Shown: positions 7,862 to 17,900 of the stretch, piece by piece
How positions within the stretch are numbered: the stretch's first letter is position 1
Layout: each line of letters begins with the position of its first letter
From: Bacteroidia bacterium
Lineage (GTDB): Bacteria > Bacteroidota > Bacteroidia > CAILMK01 > JBBDIG01
Assembly (NCBI GenBank): GCA_040880525.1
Contig: JBBDIG010000002.1
Span: 1-53,926 of the forward strand
DNA length: 53,926 nt
Reading direction: 5' to 3'
Notes under the pieces: model-generated
The model's database searches: none
The model's input: the letters and a program-made list of their open reading frames with translations, nothing else
Told to the model about the DNA's origin: nothing
Made by a program: the position numbers and the translations under genes

Positions 7862-8796
7862 TAATGATGCAGGCGTTTGTGCAGTTCAACGTATAAAACT
7901 CCCTCTTTCATAGAATAATCAGAAAATATCATGGTCTTAATTCCGGCCTTCCTCACCACGTAATCCGTAGTGATAAGTGCTGCAGAGATCATATCTGCCC
8001 GGAAGGCTACCATTCCCGGAATTTCAATGATCTCTTTGTGCGTACTGGAAAGAATCTTATTGTAGATGGCTTGAAAATGTTCCATGTCAATAGCGTGGGT
8101 AACCGGAATATCAACCAGTCCGTAACGAATTCTGTCAACCTGGGCTAAAGTTTCGAAGGAACCCGCAGCCCCGGCCAATGTGTCTATATTATATTCCTTC
8201 GTTTTTTCAAATAATTCTCCAAGTTCGTCATCCAGGAATTTACATATTAATTCCACCTGCTGTTTTGAAACAGGCGCTTTCAAACTAAATTTCTCTTTGA
8301 GACGGGCGGCACCTGTTTCGTAGCTTCTTTTCCAGAATATGTCGGTGTCGTTAGCAATGATGAATTCCACGCTACCGCCACCAATATCCATGATGAGTGC
8401 CGGTTTCTTTTCAAATGCCACAGCCTGCCGAACCCCGTGCGCAATATATTCTGCCTCTTTATCACCCGAAATCACGCGAATCTCTGCGTCAAGAACTTCC
8501 TCAGCCCTTGCTATAAAACTGTCGGAATTAGTGGCCTCCCTGAGCATGGAAGTACCTATCGCAATGAACGCAGCACCTGGATATCGGTTGAGGACGCGTT
8601 TCACTTTTTCTATGGTTTGGAGCCCCCGTTTAATTCCGCCTTCCGTGATGAGGTTGTTCATCATCCCACCTTCACCCAGCTTTACTGCAGCCTGAAGACG
8701 TTCCACCACCTCAAATCCTAAATCGGGCAGTTCTCTCACTACCAATAAATGAAAGGTGTTGGTGCCAAGATCAAGAATTGCTACATACTTCGCCAT
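7861..8796 (-). CDS. ppx: Ppx/GppA family phosphatase (exopolyphosphatase type)
   Basis: 311 residues, the short two-domain form without the HD-like C-terminal extension. It belongs to the actin/hexokinase-like fold: phosphate 1 loop AILDLGTNTFHLLVV at the start, phosphate 2 loop ALIMDIGGGSVEFIIAN in the middle, and LAGAAGSFETLAQ further on. Homologues release phosphate from the end of polyphosphate or from pppGpp; the substrate here cannot be chosen from the sequence. The ATG at 8796 is preferred over one at 8838: the family starts at MAKYVAILDLG, and a -7 promoter match lies between the two ATGs. It is the first gene of a two-gene unit with csaA. Confidence 0.9.
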   Translation of the reverse strand: MAKYVAILDLGTNTFHLLVVRELPDLGFEVVERLQAAVKLGEGGMMNNLITEGGIKRGLQTIEKVKRVLNRYPGAAFIAIGTSMLREATNSDSFIARAEEVLDAEIRVISGDKEAEYIAHGVRQAVAFEKKPALIMDIGGGSVEFIIANDTDIFWKRSYETGAARLKEKFSLKAPVSKQQVELICKFLDDELGELFEKTKEYNIDTLAGAAGSFETLAQVDRIRYGLVDIPVTHAIDMEHFQAIYNKILSSTHKEIIEIPGMVAFRADMISAALITTDYVVRKAGIKTMIFSDYSMKEGVLYVELHKRLHH

Positions 8797-8818
8797 TTGA
8801 TGCTTTATTGAAGGCGGG

Positions 8819-8826
8819 CAAAGATA
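8819..8826 (-). promoter_or_regulatory. Candidate -7 element for ppx-csaA
   Basis: The complement of 8819-8826 reads TATCTTTG, an exact TAnnTTTG match. No well-spaced TTG is found upstream, so only the -7 half is supported. Its position implies transcription starting around 8812. Confidence 0.35.
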
Positions 8827-8921
8827 TAAGAATTGCAAAACGATGAACCTTTGAGCCGAACAAGAGCCCGCTGGTGGCGTTCATTGGTCGGCATTTCATG
8901 GTTCTCTAATTTTTTAAATAT

Positions 8922-10184
8922 ATGTCCGGAGGTTCTTCTAAAAATCGCAAATGGGGTATTGCACTGCTTGTTTTGATTCTTTTGGCAGTTGGTGTGGGAA
9001 TAGTGGCAGGGTGGCTCAAAAGTGTGGATTTAAATGCCGAAATAAAGCCTACAGTGGATTCGGTTTATGTTGAAATACGGGAAGATTCGCCTGAGATGGC
9101 GACCCTGCGCTTTTATGTATCATTAAATAATTTTCTGCCTTTCGATGTGCAGTTCGACAGCATTAAATACGAAATTATAATGAACGATACACTGCTTGCG
9201 GCTGGGCAACAATTGGATGAGATCATGCTGGAATCAAATGACAGAACTTCGGTTCCAGTTCCTTTACGTTTGAGCCTTGCACAATATGAGGAGGCAAAAC
9301 GACCCGAAGGAAATGCTGTAAGGGTGCGATTTCACCTTTTCACAAAATTTCCAATCATTGGAACGCGCGAACTGGAATTTGGCACCTCCCGGGATTTTAA
9401 TATGTCAAACGAACCTGCTCTTGCCATACATTCAGCGGATATTGACTTGCTGGGAGAAGAAGAGAAGGTAGCCGATATAGCATTGCAACTAAACCTGCTT
9501 AAGGACCTTCCAGGCGATACAGAGATTGACAGTCTTGAAATGAGGCTACAATCTGATGAACTGGAATTCCTTGTGGTAGAAAAACAAAAGGAGGTCAAAC
9601 TTGGAGAAAAAGGCCAGGAAGTGATTGTTCCTGCTGCTTTGCACCTGACTAAATTCAGGGCGTTGCTAAAAAGTAAAGAAGACCAGGACAGCATGTGGGT
9701 GAACCTCGCTGGCTACGCTGCACTAAAGATGCAGAACAAATTATTAGTGCGCTTTAATATTGACAGGCGCATCCGGGTGCTGCGGCCTCCAGAGATAACG
9801 CTTGATAGCTGGAAGCTGACAAAATTCGCTTTCGATACAACTGAAATCATGCTCACGCTCCAGGTAGTGAATGAGAACAATTTTGGCCTGACCATTCACA
9901 GGGTTAGCTATCGCCTGGATGTGAAAGATGAATTGATGGCAGAGGAAACCGCAACGCAAAAACAACGGGTGGATGGTCACGACCTTGCATTTCTGGAATT
10001 ACCGGTAAATATAAAACCGGCAAGGGCCGGATGGACCAGCCTGAAAGTGCTGCTGGGTTCAAAACCTGATTATAAATTCTGGGCAACACTCAGTGTTACC
10101 TCTGATGTAGAGGCTGTAGGCGATCTTACCTTAAGGCTCAGACGCGAAGGAACCATTGATATTAAAAAGATTAAGAACAAATAA
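8922..10184 (+). CDS. LEA14/WHy-like membrane-anchored protein
   Basis: 420 residues. A short positively charged N-terminus (SGGSSKNRKWG) is followed by one hydrophobic helix (IALLVLILLAVGVGIVAGWL), so the bulk is probably held on the outer face of the inner membrane. The rest is a series of beta domains. At least one resembles LEA14/WHy (LEA type 2) domains: LTLQVVNENNFGLTIHRVSY with a following YRLDVKDELMAEE. An earlier segment (LRFYVSLNNFLPFDVQFDSI) has the same pattern, suggesting two or three related repeats. Such domains are linked to desiccation or stress proteins, but a specific function is not known. It ends at a terminator shared with recQ. Confidence 0.65.
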   Translation: MSGGSSKNRKWGIALLVLILLAVGVGIVAGWLKSVDLNAEIKPTVDSVYVEIREDSPEMATLRFYVSLNNFLPFDVQFDSIKYEIIMNDTLLAAGQQLDEIMLESNDRTSVPVPLRLSLAQYEEAKRPEGNAVRVRFHLFTKFPIIGTRELEFGTSRDFNMSNEPALAIHSADIDLLGEEEKVADIALQLNLLKDLPGDTEIDSLEMRLQSDELEFLVVEKQKEVKLGEKGQEVIVPAALHLTKFRALLKSKEDQDSMWVNLAGYAALKMQNKLLVRFNIDRRIRVLRPPEITLDSWKLTKFAFDTTEIMLTLQVVNENNFGLTIHRVSYRLDVKDELMAEETATQKQRVDGHDLAFLELPVNIKPARAGWTSLKVLLGSKPDYKFWATLSVTSDVEAVGDLTLRLRREGTIDIKKIKNK

Positions 10185-10188
10185 GTAA

Positions 10189-10224
10189 AAAGCCCAGCCA
10201 CATTACTGTGGAAGGGCTTCTATT
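10189..10224. terminator. Bidirectional terminator between the LEA-like gene and recQ
   Basis: AAAGCCC (10189-10195) pairs with GGGCTT (10214-10219), and CCAC (10198-10201) pairs with GTGG (10208-10211). The A run before and T-rich stretch after suit two convergent genes. Confidence 0.7.
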
Positions 10225-10245
10225 TATATAAATCCTGGGGCCGTT

Positions 10246-12432
10246 TTAATTGGCCATTTCCGAGATAAATTTAATGTGCATCAACTGGATTTCTTCGAGT
10301 GTATAAACATCTGTTCCCAAATCCTGCAATGCCTTTTCAAGAGAGCTGCTTTCTGAAGTACGGAAATAATCGAAAACCTCTTCCTGATACTCTTCATCCA
10401 GGATATCATTAATATAGTAATCCAAATTCAGCTTTGTACCGGAATAAACGATGTTCTCAATTTCTTCCATCAATTCCACCATGGTCATCCCCTTGGAGCG
10501 TGCAATGTCATCAAGGTTCATCTTCTTATCAATATTCTGAATGATATAAACTTTGTTCGCGGATTTATTGGGAACCGATTTTACAACAAAGTCATCTGGC
10601 CGGTCAATGTCATTTTCTTCCACATAGTTGCTGATCACTTCCAGGAATTTGGTTCCGTATTTAGCAGCTTTGCCGACACTCACTCCTACGATCTGTGAAA
10701 GCTCCTTCTGAGAAATAGGATATTTGATCGCCATTTCCTCCAATGAAGGATCCTGGAACACGATATATGGCGGAACTTTCTTGTCTTTTGCCACGATTTT
10801 CCTCACGTCCTTCAGCAGGTTGAAGAGGGTTTCATCATAGCCAATTCCACCTTCCGGCTCGTCAACCACGGGCGCATCTTCAAAATTCACATCCTCACTC
10901 ATCATGAAGGTTGTGGGTTTTTTAAGGTATTTTTCACCTTCTTCAGTTAAAGACAATTTGCCGTAGCTTTCAATGTCCTTTTTCAGATAGCCTTCCAGCG
11001 TGGCGTGCCTTACGATGGATCTCCAGAAGTTCCGGTCCTTTCCTTCTCCCTCTCCAAAAAGTTCCAGTTCATCATTGCGTCTCTTTATGATCTGATCAGA
11101 CTTCTCTCCTCTCAGGAAATCAATGATATGATCAGGCTGGAATTGATCTTCAAGCATTTTGACGGATTGAAGCACAAGCTTCATCTCTTTCTTGGCATCA
11201 AACCTTTCTCTTGGATTACGGCAATTGTCGCACATCTTGTGGCAATCGTCAGCATCAAACTCCTCCCCGAAATAATGCAGGAGCGCCTTTCTGCGGCAAG
11301 CACTGCTTTCAGAAAAGGATGCCATTTCATTCAGGAGTAGCGTCCCTACTTCCCGTTCTGCGACCGGTTTATCTTTAAGAAATTTTTCCAGCTTTGACAG
11401 ATCCGCATTATTGTAATACAGCACGCACTCGCAGATGATACCATCGCGGCCTCCGCGCCCGGTTTCCTGATAATAGCTTTCCAGGCTTTTGGGTACATCG
11501 AAGTGGACCACGAAACGTACGTCCGGTTTGTCTATTCCCATTCCGAAGGCAATGGTCGCCACGATCACGTCCACATCTTCCATGAGGAACCGGTCCTGAT
11601 GGCGGGTACGCGTACTGGCATCCATACCGGCATGATAGGGAAGCGCATTGATCCCATTGATCTTCAGGGTCTCGGCCAATTCCTCCACGGTTTTCCGGCT
11701 CAGGCAGTATACGATCGCAGATTTCCCTTTATTTTTTGAAAGAATAGAAGTCAGTTCTTTTACCGCTTGCTGCCGGGTAGGTTTGGGCCTGACGGTATAA
11801 TAGAGATTGGGGCGATTAAAAGATGCATAAAATACATTGGCATTCTGCATCTTCAAATTTTTCAGAATGTCCTCCTGCACTTTGGGAGTGGCTGATGCCG
11901 TGAGAGCAATGACCGGAGCACCACCAATAGCATCCACTATTTGCCTGATCCTTCTGTATTCAGGCCTGAAGTCATGGCCCCACTCAGAAATACAATGGGC
12001 TTCATCCACCGCTACAAATGGAACCTTGACCTGATTAATAAAATTTACCGTTTCTTCCTTTGTGAGTGATTCAGGAGCGATATACAACATTTTGGTATTG
12101 CCTGATAAAACATCCTCTTTTACCTTATCTGTCTGTTTTTTCGTGAGAGACGAATTCATGAAATGCGCCACTCCGGTTTTGCTGCCAAATGCCTGAATCA
12201 GGTCTACCTGGTTTTTCATCAGGGCGATAAGCGGTGAAATGATGATGGCCGTGCCTTCGCTCATTATCGCAGGAAGCTGGTAACAAAGGCTTTTACCTCC
12301 TCCCGTAGGCATTATCACAAATGTGTCTCTGCCCGCAATAACGCTGTCAACAATTTCTTTTTGGTTGCCCTTGAAGGAATCAAATCCAAAGAAGTCTTTT
12401 AAAATATCTTCTGCCTTTTGCTCTGCTATCAT
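10246..12432 (-). CDS. recQ: ATP-dependent DNA helicase RecQ
   Basis: A 3'-to-5' DNA helicase for recombination and replication-fork repair. It has 728 residues, longer than the E. coli enzyme (about 610). Walker A is MPTGGGKSLCYQLPA and the DEAH box with the aromatic-rich loop is AVDEAHCISEWGHDFRPEY. Helicase motif V/VI reads ATIAFGMGIDKPDVRFVVH and QETGRGGRDG. The zinc-binding RQC part has the cysteines of SACRRKALLHYF and CHKMCDNC. An HRDC domain follows (ending SVGKAAKYGTKFLEVISNY). The final roughly 120 residues are an acidic C-terminal extension (ending VYTLEEIQLMHIKFISEMAN) that I associate with Bacteroidetes RecQ. It is a single gene. Confidence 0.96.
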   Translation of the reverse strand: MIAEQKAEDILKDFFGFDSFKGNQKEIVDSVIAGRDTFVIMPTGGGKSLCYQLPAIMSEGTAIIISPLIALMKNQVDLIQAFGSKTGVAHFMNSSLTKKQTDKVKEDVLSGNTKMLYIAPESLTKEETVNFINQVKVPFVAVDEAHCISEWGHDFRPEYRRIRQIVDAIGGAPVIALTASATPKVQEDILKNLKMQNANVFYASFNRPNLYYTVRPKPTRQQAVKELTSILSKNKGKSAIVYCLSRKTVEELAETLKINGINALPYHAGMDASTRTRHQDRFLMEDVDVIVATIAFGMGIDKPDVRFVVHFDVPKSLESYYQETGRGGRDGIICECVLYYNNADLSKLEKFLKDKPVAEREVGTLLLNEMASFSESSACRRKALLHYFGEEFDADDCHKMCDNCRNPRERFDAKKEMKLVLQSVKMLEDQFQPDHIIDFLRGEKSDQIIKRRNDELELFGEGEGKDRNFWRSIVRHATLEGYLKKDIESYGKLSLTEEGEKYLKKPTTFMMSEDVNFEDAPVVDEPEGGIGYDETLFNLLKDVRKIVAKDKKVPPYIVFQDPSLEEMAIKYPISQKELSQIVGVSVGKAAKYGTKFLEVISNYVEENDIDRPDDFVVKSVPNKSANKVYIIQNIDKKMNLDDIARSKGMTMVELMEEIENIVYSGTKLNLDYYINDILDEEYQEEVFDYFRTSESSSLEKALQDLGTDVYTLEEIQLMHIKFISEMAN

Positions 12433-12630
12433 TTTTTTACCTTACTTTCTTTTGTTTACAATTAATTTATTAAAGGGCTTCAAAGAGCAGTTTTTTCAAA
12501 CTGGAAAACGAGGTATTTTCATGGATTGGCCCGTTTATCAAAAAACCCTCCATTCTTTGCCCAAACGGAACCACAATGAGGCATTCAAGTTAGTTAAATT
12601 TAAAATTTAAACCATAACCTTCCTGCATGA

Positions 12631-13515
12631 ATGTTTAATAAAGAAAATTTTCGCAAACCTGCGTTCTCTTCAATTATCAGGACTTTAATATTTGGAAATT
12701 TTTTTATTGCTACAGGCGGGGCCCTGCTTGGTTTCTCAACTTTCGCGCTGCTGAAAATTTCCTTTCAAAGTACAGACGTATTTTACCTGATGCTGTTATT
12801 TGGATCCATATTATTCATATATAATTTCGATAGAATTTATTCCGCAGATACGGACATATTTACTATTCGCCACATTTGGCTTCGGAAAAATAGTCAGGTG
12901 CTCAGGACTATAATGTTCGCGTCAGTTCCTCTGATGGCTGCGGGTGCATGGTTTCTTAATACGGAAGCACTGATCGTGCTTGCGGTGCTGGCTTTCATTT
13001 CCGTAGCGTATTCCATTCCAATCGTCAAGGCAAAAACGATGAGGCTAAAGCAAATAGGTTTGCTGAAAATATTCCTGATAGCCTTTGTCTGGAGCACTTC
13101 CACCACAATAGTTCCGATATTAAATAACGATCCCGAGTTTATTAATGGTGAAGTGTTCTCCCTGTGGAGTCAGCATTTCCTGTTCATTTTTGCGCTAAGC
13201 CTGCCTTTTGATATTCGTGATCTGCATCCTGATGAATTGGCAAAAGTGAGGACTGTACCGGGCAGAATAGGCATCCGCCTCACGTTGCTGATGGCCTTGT
13301 TGATGCTCATCCTTTTCGCGGTTCTGGTGGTGCTGCAGTTCGGCCATGAATTCTTTGCTCTTGCCCTGCCGCAAATTATAGCAGCCGTTTATCTTGCTAT
13401 AATTAAATGGAAGCCAAAGCGGCCAGAGCAGTATTATACCTTTTGGCTGGATGGCGGGGTGGTGGTGCTGCCGGTGTTGGTGCTCCTGTTCAGTTGGCTG
13501 GACAAGGTTTTCTAA
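12631..13515 (+). CDS. UbiA-superfamily-like integral membrane protein
   Basis: 294 residues with about eight or nine hydrophobic helices. Two Asp-rich loops stand where UbiA prenyltransferases bind prenyl diphosphate and Mg2+: YNFDRIYSADTD (from residue 64) and LPFDIRDLHPDELAKVRTVP. The first departs from the canonical NDxxDxxxD, so the enzyme may be divergent in chemistry or substrate. UbiA enzymes attach prenyl chains to aromatic rings (quinones, heme O, chlorophyll). No quinone or heme A gene is adjacent, so the acceptor is unknown. Its stop overlaps the 3' end of the cytochrome b5-like gene by four bases (convergent). Confidence 0.65.
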   Translation: MFNKENFRKPAFSSIIRTLIFGNFFIATGGALLGFSTFALLKISFQSTDVFYLMLLFGSILFIYNFDRIYSADTDIFTIRHIWLRKNSQVLRTIMFASVPLMAAGAWFLNTEALIVLAVLAFISVAYSIPIVKAKTMRLKQIGLLKIFLIAFVWSTSTTIVPILNNDPEFINGEVFSLWSQHFLFIFALSLPFDIRDLHPDELAKVRTVPGRIGIRLTLLMALLMLILFAVLVVLQFGHEFFALALPQIIAAVYLAIIKWKPKRPEQYYTFWLDGGVVVLPVLVLLFSWLDKVF

Positions 13516-13742
13516 ATCAATCTTCCTACAGGGTCAAATTTGTCAAAAACCGTTTCCGTGTGCGGAGCATCCGGAAGTTCATCGGTCAGGTCCTGTCCTG
13601 CCCAATGCTCATAATGATTGCCGGTGAACCAAAGTCGGCTCCGGCTCACGTCATAAATAATCCCACGATAGGCCACCCACACTTCCTGTCTGTCCTGCCC
13701 ATTTCTCAGTGCCAGTTGGGACCGGGTATAGCCCGGCAACAT
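13512..13742 (-). CDS. Small cytochrome b5-like heme/steroid-binding domain protein
   Basis: 76 residues from the ATG at 13742 (an in-frame TTG at 13757 would add five). The whole protein is one cytochrome b5-like domain: VWVAYRGIIYDVSRSRLW, then GNHYEHWAGQDLTDELPDA, then PHTETVFDKFDPVGRL. The His of HYEHWAGQDLT and that of APHTE fit the family's heme or ligand contacts. There is no signal peptide or membrane anchor, so it is probably cytoplasmic. It lies downstream of asd on the same strand, 27 bases after its stop, and may be read through from it. Partner and ligand are unknown. Confidence 0.8.
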   Translation of the reverse strand: MLPGYTRSQLALRNGQDRQEVWVAYRGIIYDVSRSRLWFTGNHYEHWAGQDLTDELPDAPHTETVFDKFDPVGRLI

Positions 13743-13769
13743 TTCTTCGATGTTCAAAATTATTTTTCG

Positions 13770-14783
13770 CTATTGCGACACCTGATCTTTTTCGAGAAAG
13801 CCGCAATGCATAAGCAATCCCAGGATTTGAACGGCATTGGTAGCAGCCCCTTTGCGAATGTTGTCCGCCACGATCCATAGGTTGATCGCGTTTTCGTTAC
13901 TGAGATCGGCCCGGATGCGACCCACAAAAACTTCATTCTGGTCTTTGGCCAGCAGCGGCATTGGATAAAGGTTTTTTCCGGGATCATCCTGTACGATCAC
14001 TCCTGCAGACTGGCTGAGAATTTCCCGTATTTCATCAACATCAGGCTTATTTTCAAATTCAATATTTACACTCTCAGAATGTCCGCCCTGAACAGGAACG
14101 CGTACAGCAGTCGCAGACAGTTTCAGAGCGGGAAGTTTCAGGATCTTGCGGCTTTCATTCATCAGTTTCATTTCTTCGCGGGTGTAGCCATTCTCAGTAA
14201 ACGCATCGCAATGGGGCAGGCAGTTTTGGTCAATTGTATGAGGATACGCTTTTTTCCCTTCTGTGCCGGTGCGCTCATCCATCATTTGGCCAATCCCCTT
14301 GTTGCCGCTGCCCGACACAGACTGATAAGTGGAAACCAGCACTCGTTTTATTCCATACCTTTCGTGCAACGGATTCAGCACCATAACGAGTTGAATGGTA
14401 GAGCAGTTAGGATTGGCAATGATCTTATCTTCGGGAGTCAAATCAAAACCATTGATCTCCGGCACAATAAGTTTTATTTCAGGATGCATTCTCCATGCTG
14501 ATGAATTGTCAATCACCTTAACGCCCGCATCTGCAAATTTCTCAGCCCACTCCATTGAAATATCTCCACCAGCCGAAAACAAGGCAGCATCAGGTTTCCT
14601 GTTAAGAACTTCGCCAATCGTTTCCAGGATCAGCTCACGGCCCTGAAAAGTAATTTTTGAGCCCTTTGATCTTTCAGATGCTGCCAGGTAAAGTTCATCT
14701 ACCGGCAATCCTGATTCATCCAGCACCTGCATCATTTTACGTCCTACCAGTCCGGTAGCACCAATTATTGCGATTTTCATCAC
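13770..14783 (-). CDS. asd: Aspartate-semialdehyde dehydrogenase
   Basis: Reduces aspartyl phosphate to aspartate semialdehyde with NADPH, at the branch point to lysine/diaminopimelate, threonine and methionine. It has 337 residues, the normal length. The Rossmann motif is IAIIGATGLVGRKMMQVL. The catalytic Cys is in IIANPNCSTIQLVMVL, and a second conserved stretch is VPVQGGHSESVNIEFE, containing the His. Two Met codons open the frame (14783 and 14780); either could start. A -7-like TACCTTTG (complement of 14814-14821) lies upstream, with a TTG only 14 bases further. It is followed by the cytochrome b5-like gene. Confidence 0.95.
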   Translation of the reverse strand: MMKIAIIGATGLVGRKMMQVLDESGLPVDELYLAASERSKGSKITFQGRELILETIGEVLNRKPDAALFSAGGDISMEWAEKFADAGVKVIDNSSAWRMHPEIKLIVPEINGFDLTPEDKIIANPNCSTIQLVMVLNPLHERYGIKRVLVSTYQSVSGSGNKGIGQMMDERTGTEGKKAYPHTIDQNCLPHCDAFTENGYTREEMKLMNESRKILKLPALKLSATAVRVPVQGGHSESVNIEFENKPDVDEIREILSQSAGVIVQDDPGKNLYPMPLLAKDQNEVFVGRIRADLSNENAINLWIVADNIRKGAATNAVQILGLLMHCGFLEKDQVSQ

Positions 14784-14944
14784 TCAGAAAATTTTAGAAT
14801 TCAAACGTAATTGCAAAGGTAGGACGATGCACGGCCAATTCCAGAGGAAGCGAAAACGCCAGGAAGAAGGTTCAGGATAACCTTCAACATTCTCAAAATC
14901 ACAGGAATGATCTTTCAAAAGAAAAAATTTTATACTTTTCGCTT

Positions 14945-17900
14945 ATGAAGCATTTTATACTACCCGCCATCCTGTTATTAAACATTTCCGTATTTGCTCA
15001 AATAACAGATTCTTTTACCGATGAAAATTTTACATCCAACCCTGCCTGGACCGGAGATGTAGCCAATTTCCAAGTGAATAACGAGAAGCGGCTGCAACTG
15101 TCTTCCTCCGGTTCAGGCAGCTCCTTTCTTGCTACGCCCAGCACTCTGATTGACAGCATAGAGTGGAACTTCTGGCTGAATCTGAATTTTTCTCCTTCCA
15201 ATCAAAACAATGTGAGTATTTATCTGGTAAGCGATCAGCAGGATCTGAAGTCCGGCCTGAACGGATATCTTATAAAGATCGGGGAAAACGGAAGCAATGA
15301 CGCAATTGACCTGGTACGGCAGGATGGCAATACTTTCACCACAATTATTCACGGAGCCGATGGCCGGGCTGCGGGGAGCAGCAATGAACTGCGGATAAAA
15401 GTAGTCCGCGACCATTTGGGAAACTGGGAACTCTTCTCGGATACCACCGGAACAATAGCCTACGTAAAGGAAGGAGACGCATTAGACAATACCTATACTT
15501 CCACGGCATGGTTTGGCTGGGTGTGCGATTACACAACTTCAAACGCCACAAAATTTTATCTTGATGAAGTTTATGCCGGGCCGGAGCGAATTGATAAGGA
15601 TGCACCAGAAATTCTTAGCGCTGTTGCCCGGAATGCTACAACCATCCTTGCTCATTTCTCTGAGCAGTTGGATCCGGCCACAGTTACTGCGACCAACTTT
15701 CGGATTCCGGGTAACGGCTCCGCAACTTCAGCCTCACTGGAAACTGACGGAACAGGTGTAGAACTTCAATTTCCCCAGCCGCTTGTAAATAAAAATTCTT
15801 ACGAACTAATTGTCAATGGAATAAAGGATTTATCCGGTAATATTCTATCTGCTGATACAGCCACATTTTTCTTTTTCCTTCCGGAACCGGGTGATATCGT
15901 GCTCAATGAATTGTTTCCTGATTTTACGCCAAAGATTGGACTGCCGGAGGCCGAGTTTGCGGAACTTTTCAATGCATCAGCTTTTGCCGCCAACCTCAAC
16001 GGGTGGTCCATTTCTGACGGCACTTCCACTGCCAGTCTTCCTGAGATCGTTCTGCAACCGGACAGCTTTCTTATCCTTACTACAACTTCTAACGATGCTC
16101 AGTTTCAGCCTTTCGGGAGAACTGCTGGCTTGTCGGGTTTTCCTACTTTAAATAATACGGGTGATGATATTGTAATCCGGGATGCCACAGGTGAGATCAT
16201 GGAGCGTATCACTTACGACACGGAATGGTACCATGACGAATCTAAAGAAGATGGAGGATGGACTCTGGAAAGAATAAATCCTTACACTTCATGTGGAGGT
16301 AATGCCAATTGGCGCGCTGCCGTGCATCCGGCTGGCGGCACACCCGGAACCATGAATTCTGTTTTAGATGCAACAAAAGATACGACTGTTCCCAGTCCGG
16401 TGTCCGTTGAAGTGCTGGATTCAATATCGCTCAGGGTTCAGTTTTCTGAAGACTTGGACAGCGCAGGTCTTGGTTCGGCTTACTTCTCGGCTGGCAGTGC
16501 TGCAATAGCTGATGCCTGGGCGCTCCAGCCTGGTTTCAATCCGGTGTATATTGTTTTCGCCCAGCCACTGGATGACGGAATTCCTTACCGGCTCTTGATC
16601 AGCGGCACTTCAGATTGCGAAGGAAATGTCCTGACCGATACCCTGGAATTTAATTTTTCCTATCATATACCCAAACCTGCTGAATTATATGATATTCTGA
16701 TACATGAGATCATGTTCAAACCAGATCCTCCGGCTGGACTGCCTGAAGCAGAATATGTAGAATTATTAAACCGCTCAGATAAACCAATTTCCCTTAAAGG
16801 CTGGACATTATCTGACCCTTCAGATGAAGCCGTGCTGCCGGACTTCCTTCTGCTACCTGACAGTTTCCTGATCCTCACACAAAAGAGCACTGAAGATAAA
16901 TTTCCCGGAGAGCTACCGGTTTCTGGTCTTGTCAGTTTTCCATTATTAAATAATGCAGGTGATTCTCTGGTAATCGCTGATTCCACAGGAAAAGTGGTAC
17001 TTGCCGTGGCATACCAGGCTGGATGGATAAAAGACGGACTGAAAGAAGACGGAGGCTGGTCACTTGAGATGATTGATAAAGACAATCCTTGTGGCGGTAA
17101 AGAGAACTGGCGGGGATCCACAGATCCTCGTGGAGGAACGCCAGGTACTGCAAATTCCGTTGAGGACCACAACCCAGATGTTTCGGATCCCGATGTGCTG
17201 CGCATTACTGTCAGGGATTCGGTTACATTGGAAGTGATCTTTACAGAACCCATGAATCCGGAATCCTTTTCTGCGGGATCTTTTGAATTGTCACCCTACA
17301 TGGGAAATCCCGTAGCCGTAGAGCCGCAGCCGGATTTATTCATTTCGCAGGTAATAACCTTCGCAACTCATCTGGAACGGAATCAAATCTATGAGCTGAC
17401 TGTAACGGACGGGAGAGATTGCGCAGGCAATGAAATGGTTCAGAATACCAGCACGACCGGACTACCGGAACCGGCAGACAGCCTGGACTTGGTGTTAAAC
17501 GAACTCCTTTTCAATCCACGATCTGGCGGAGTTGACTTTGTGGAATTGTACAACCGGAGCAAAAAGATCATTGACCTGAAGAGCCTTCTGGTTTCTTCTC
17601 TTGATGACGAACTTGACATTGAGGATCCCAAAGAGATCACCCTCCAGGGCTATCTGCTTTTCCCGGGAGAATATGTAGTACTGACGACCGATCCGGAAAT
17701 AGTGAAGGAATACCACAACGTTCCTTACCCGCCAAAGATGCTCAGGCTCAATTCCCTCCCATCCATGCCGGATGCTGAAGGAACTGTGGTTGTGCTAAAC
17801 AGGCAAGGGCTACGGATAGACCAATTCAGCTACAACCACGATATGCACTATGCCCTGCTGAAGGATGAAAATGGAGTATCACTTGAGCGTATAGATCCTG

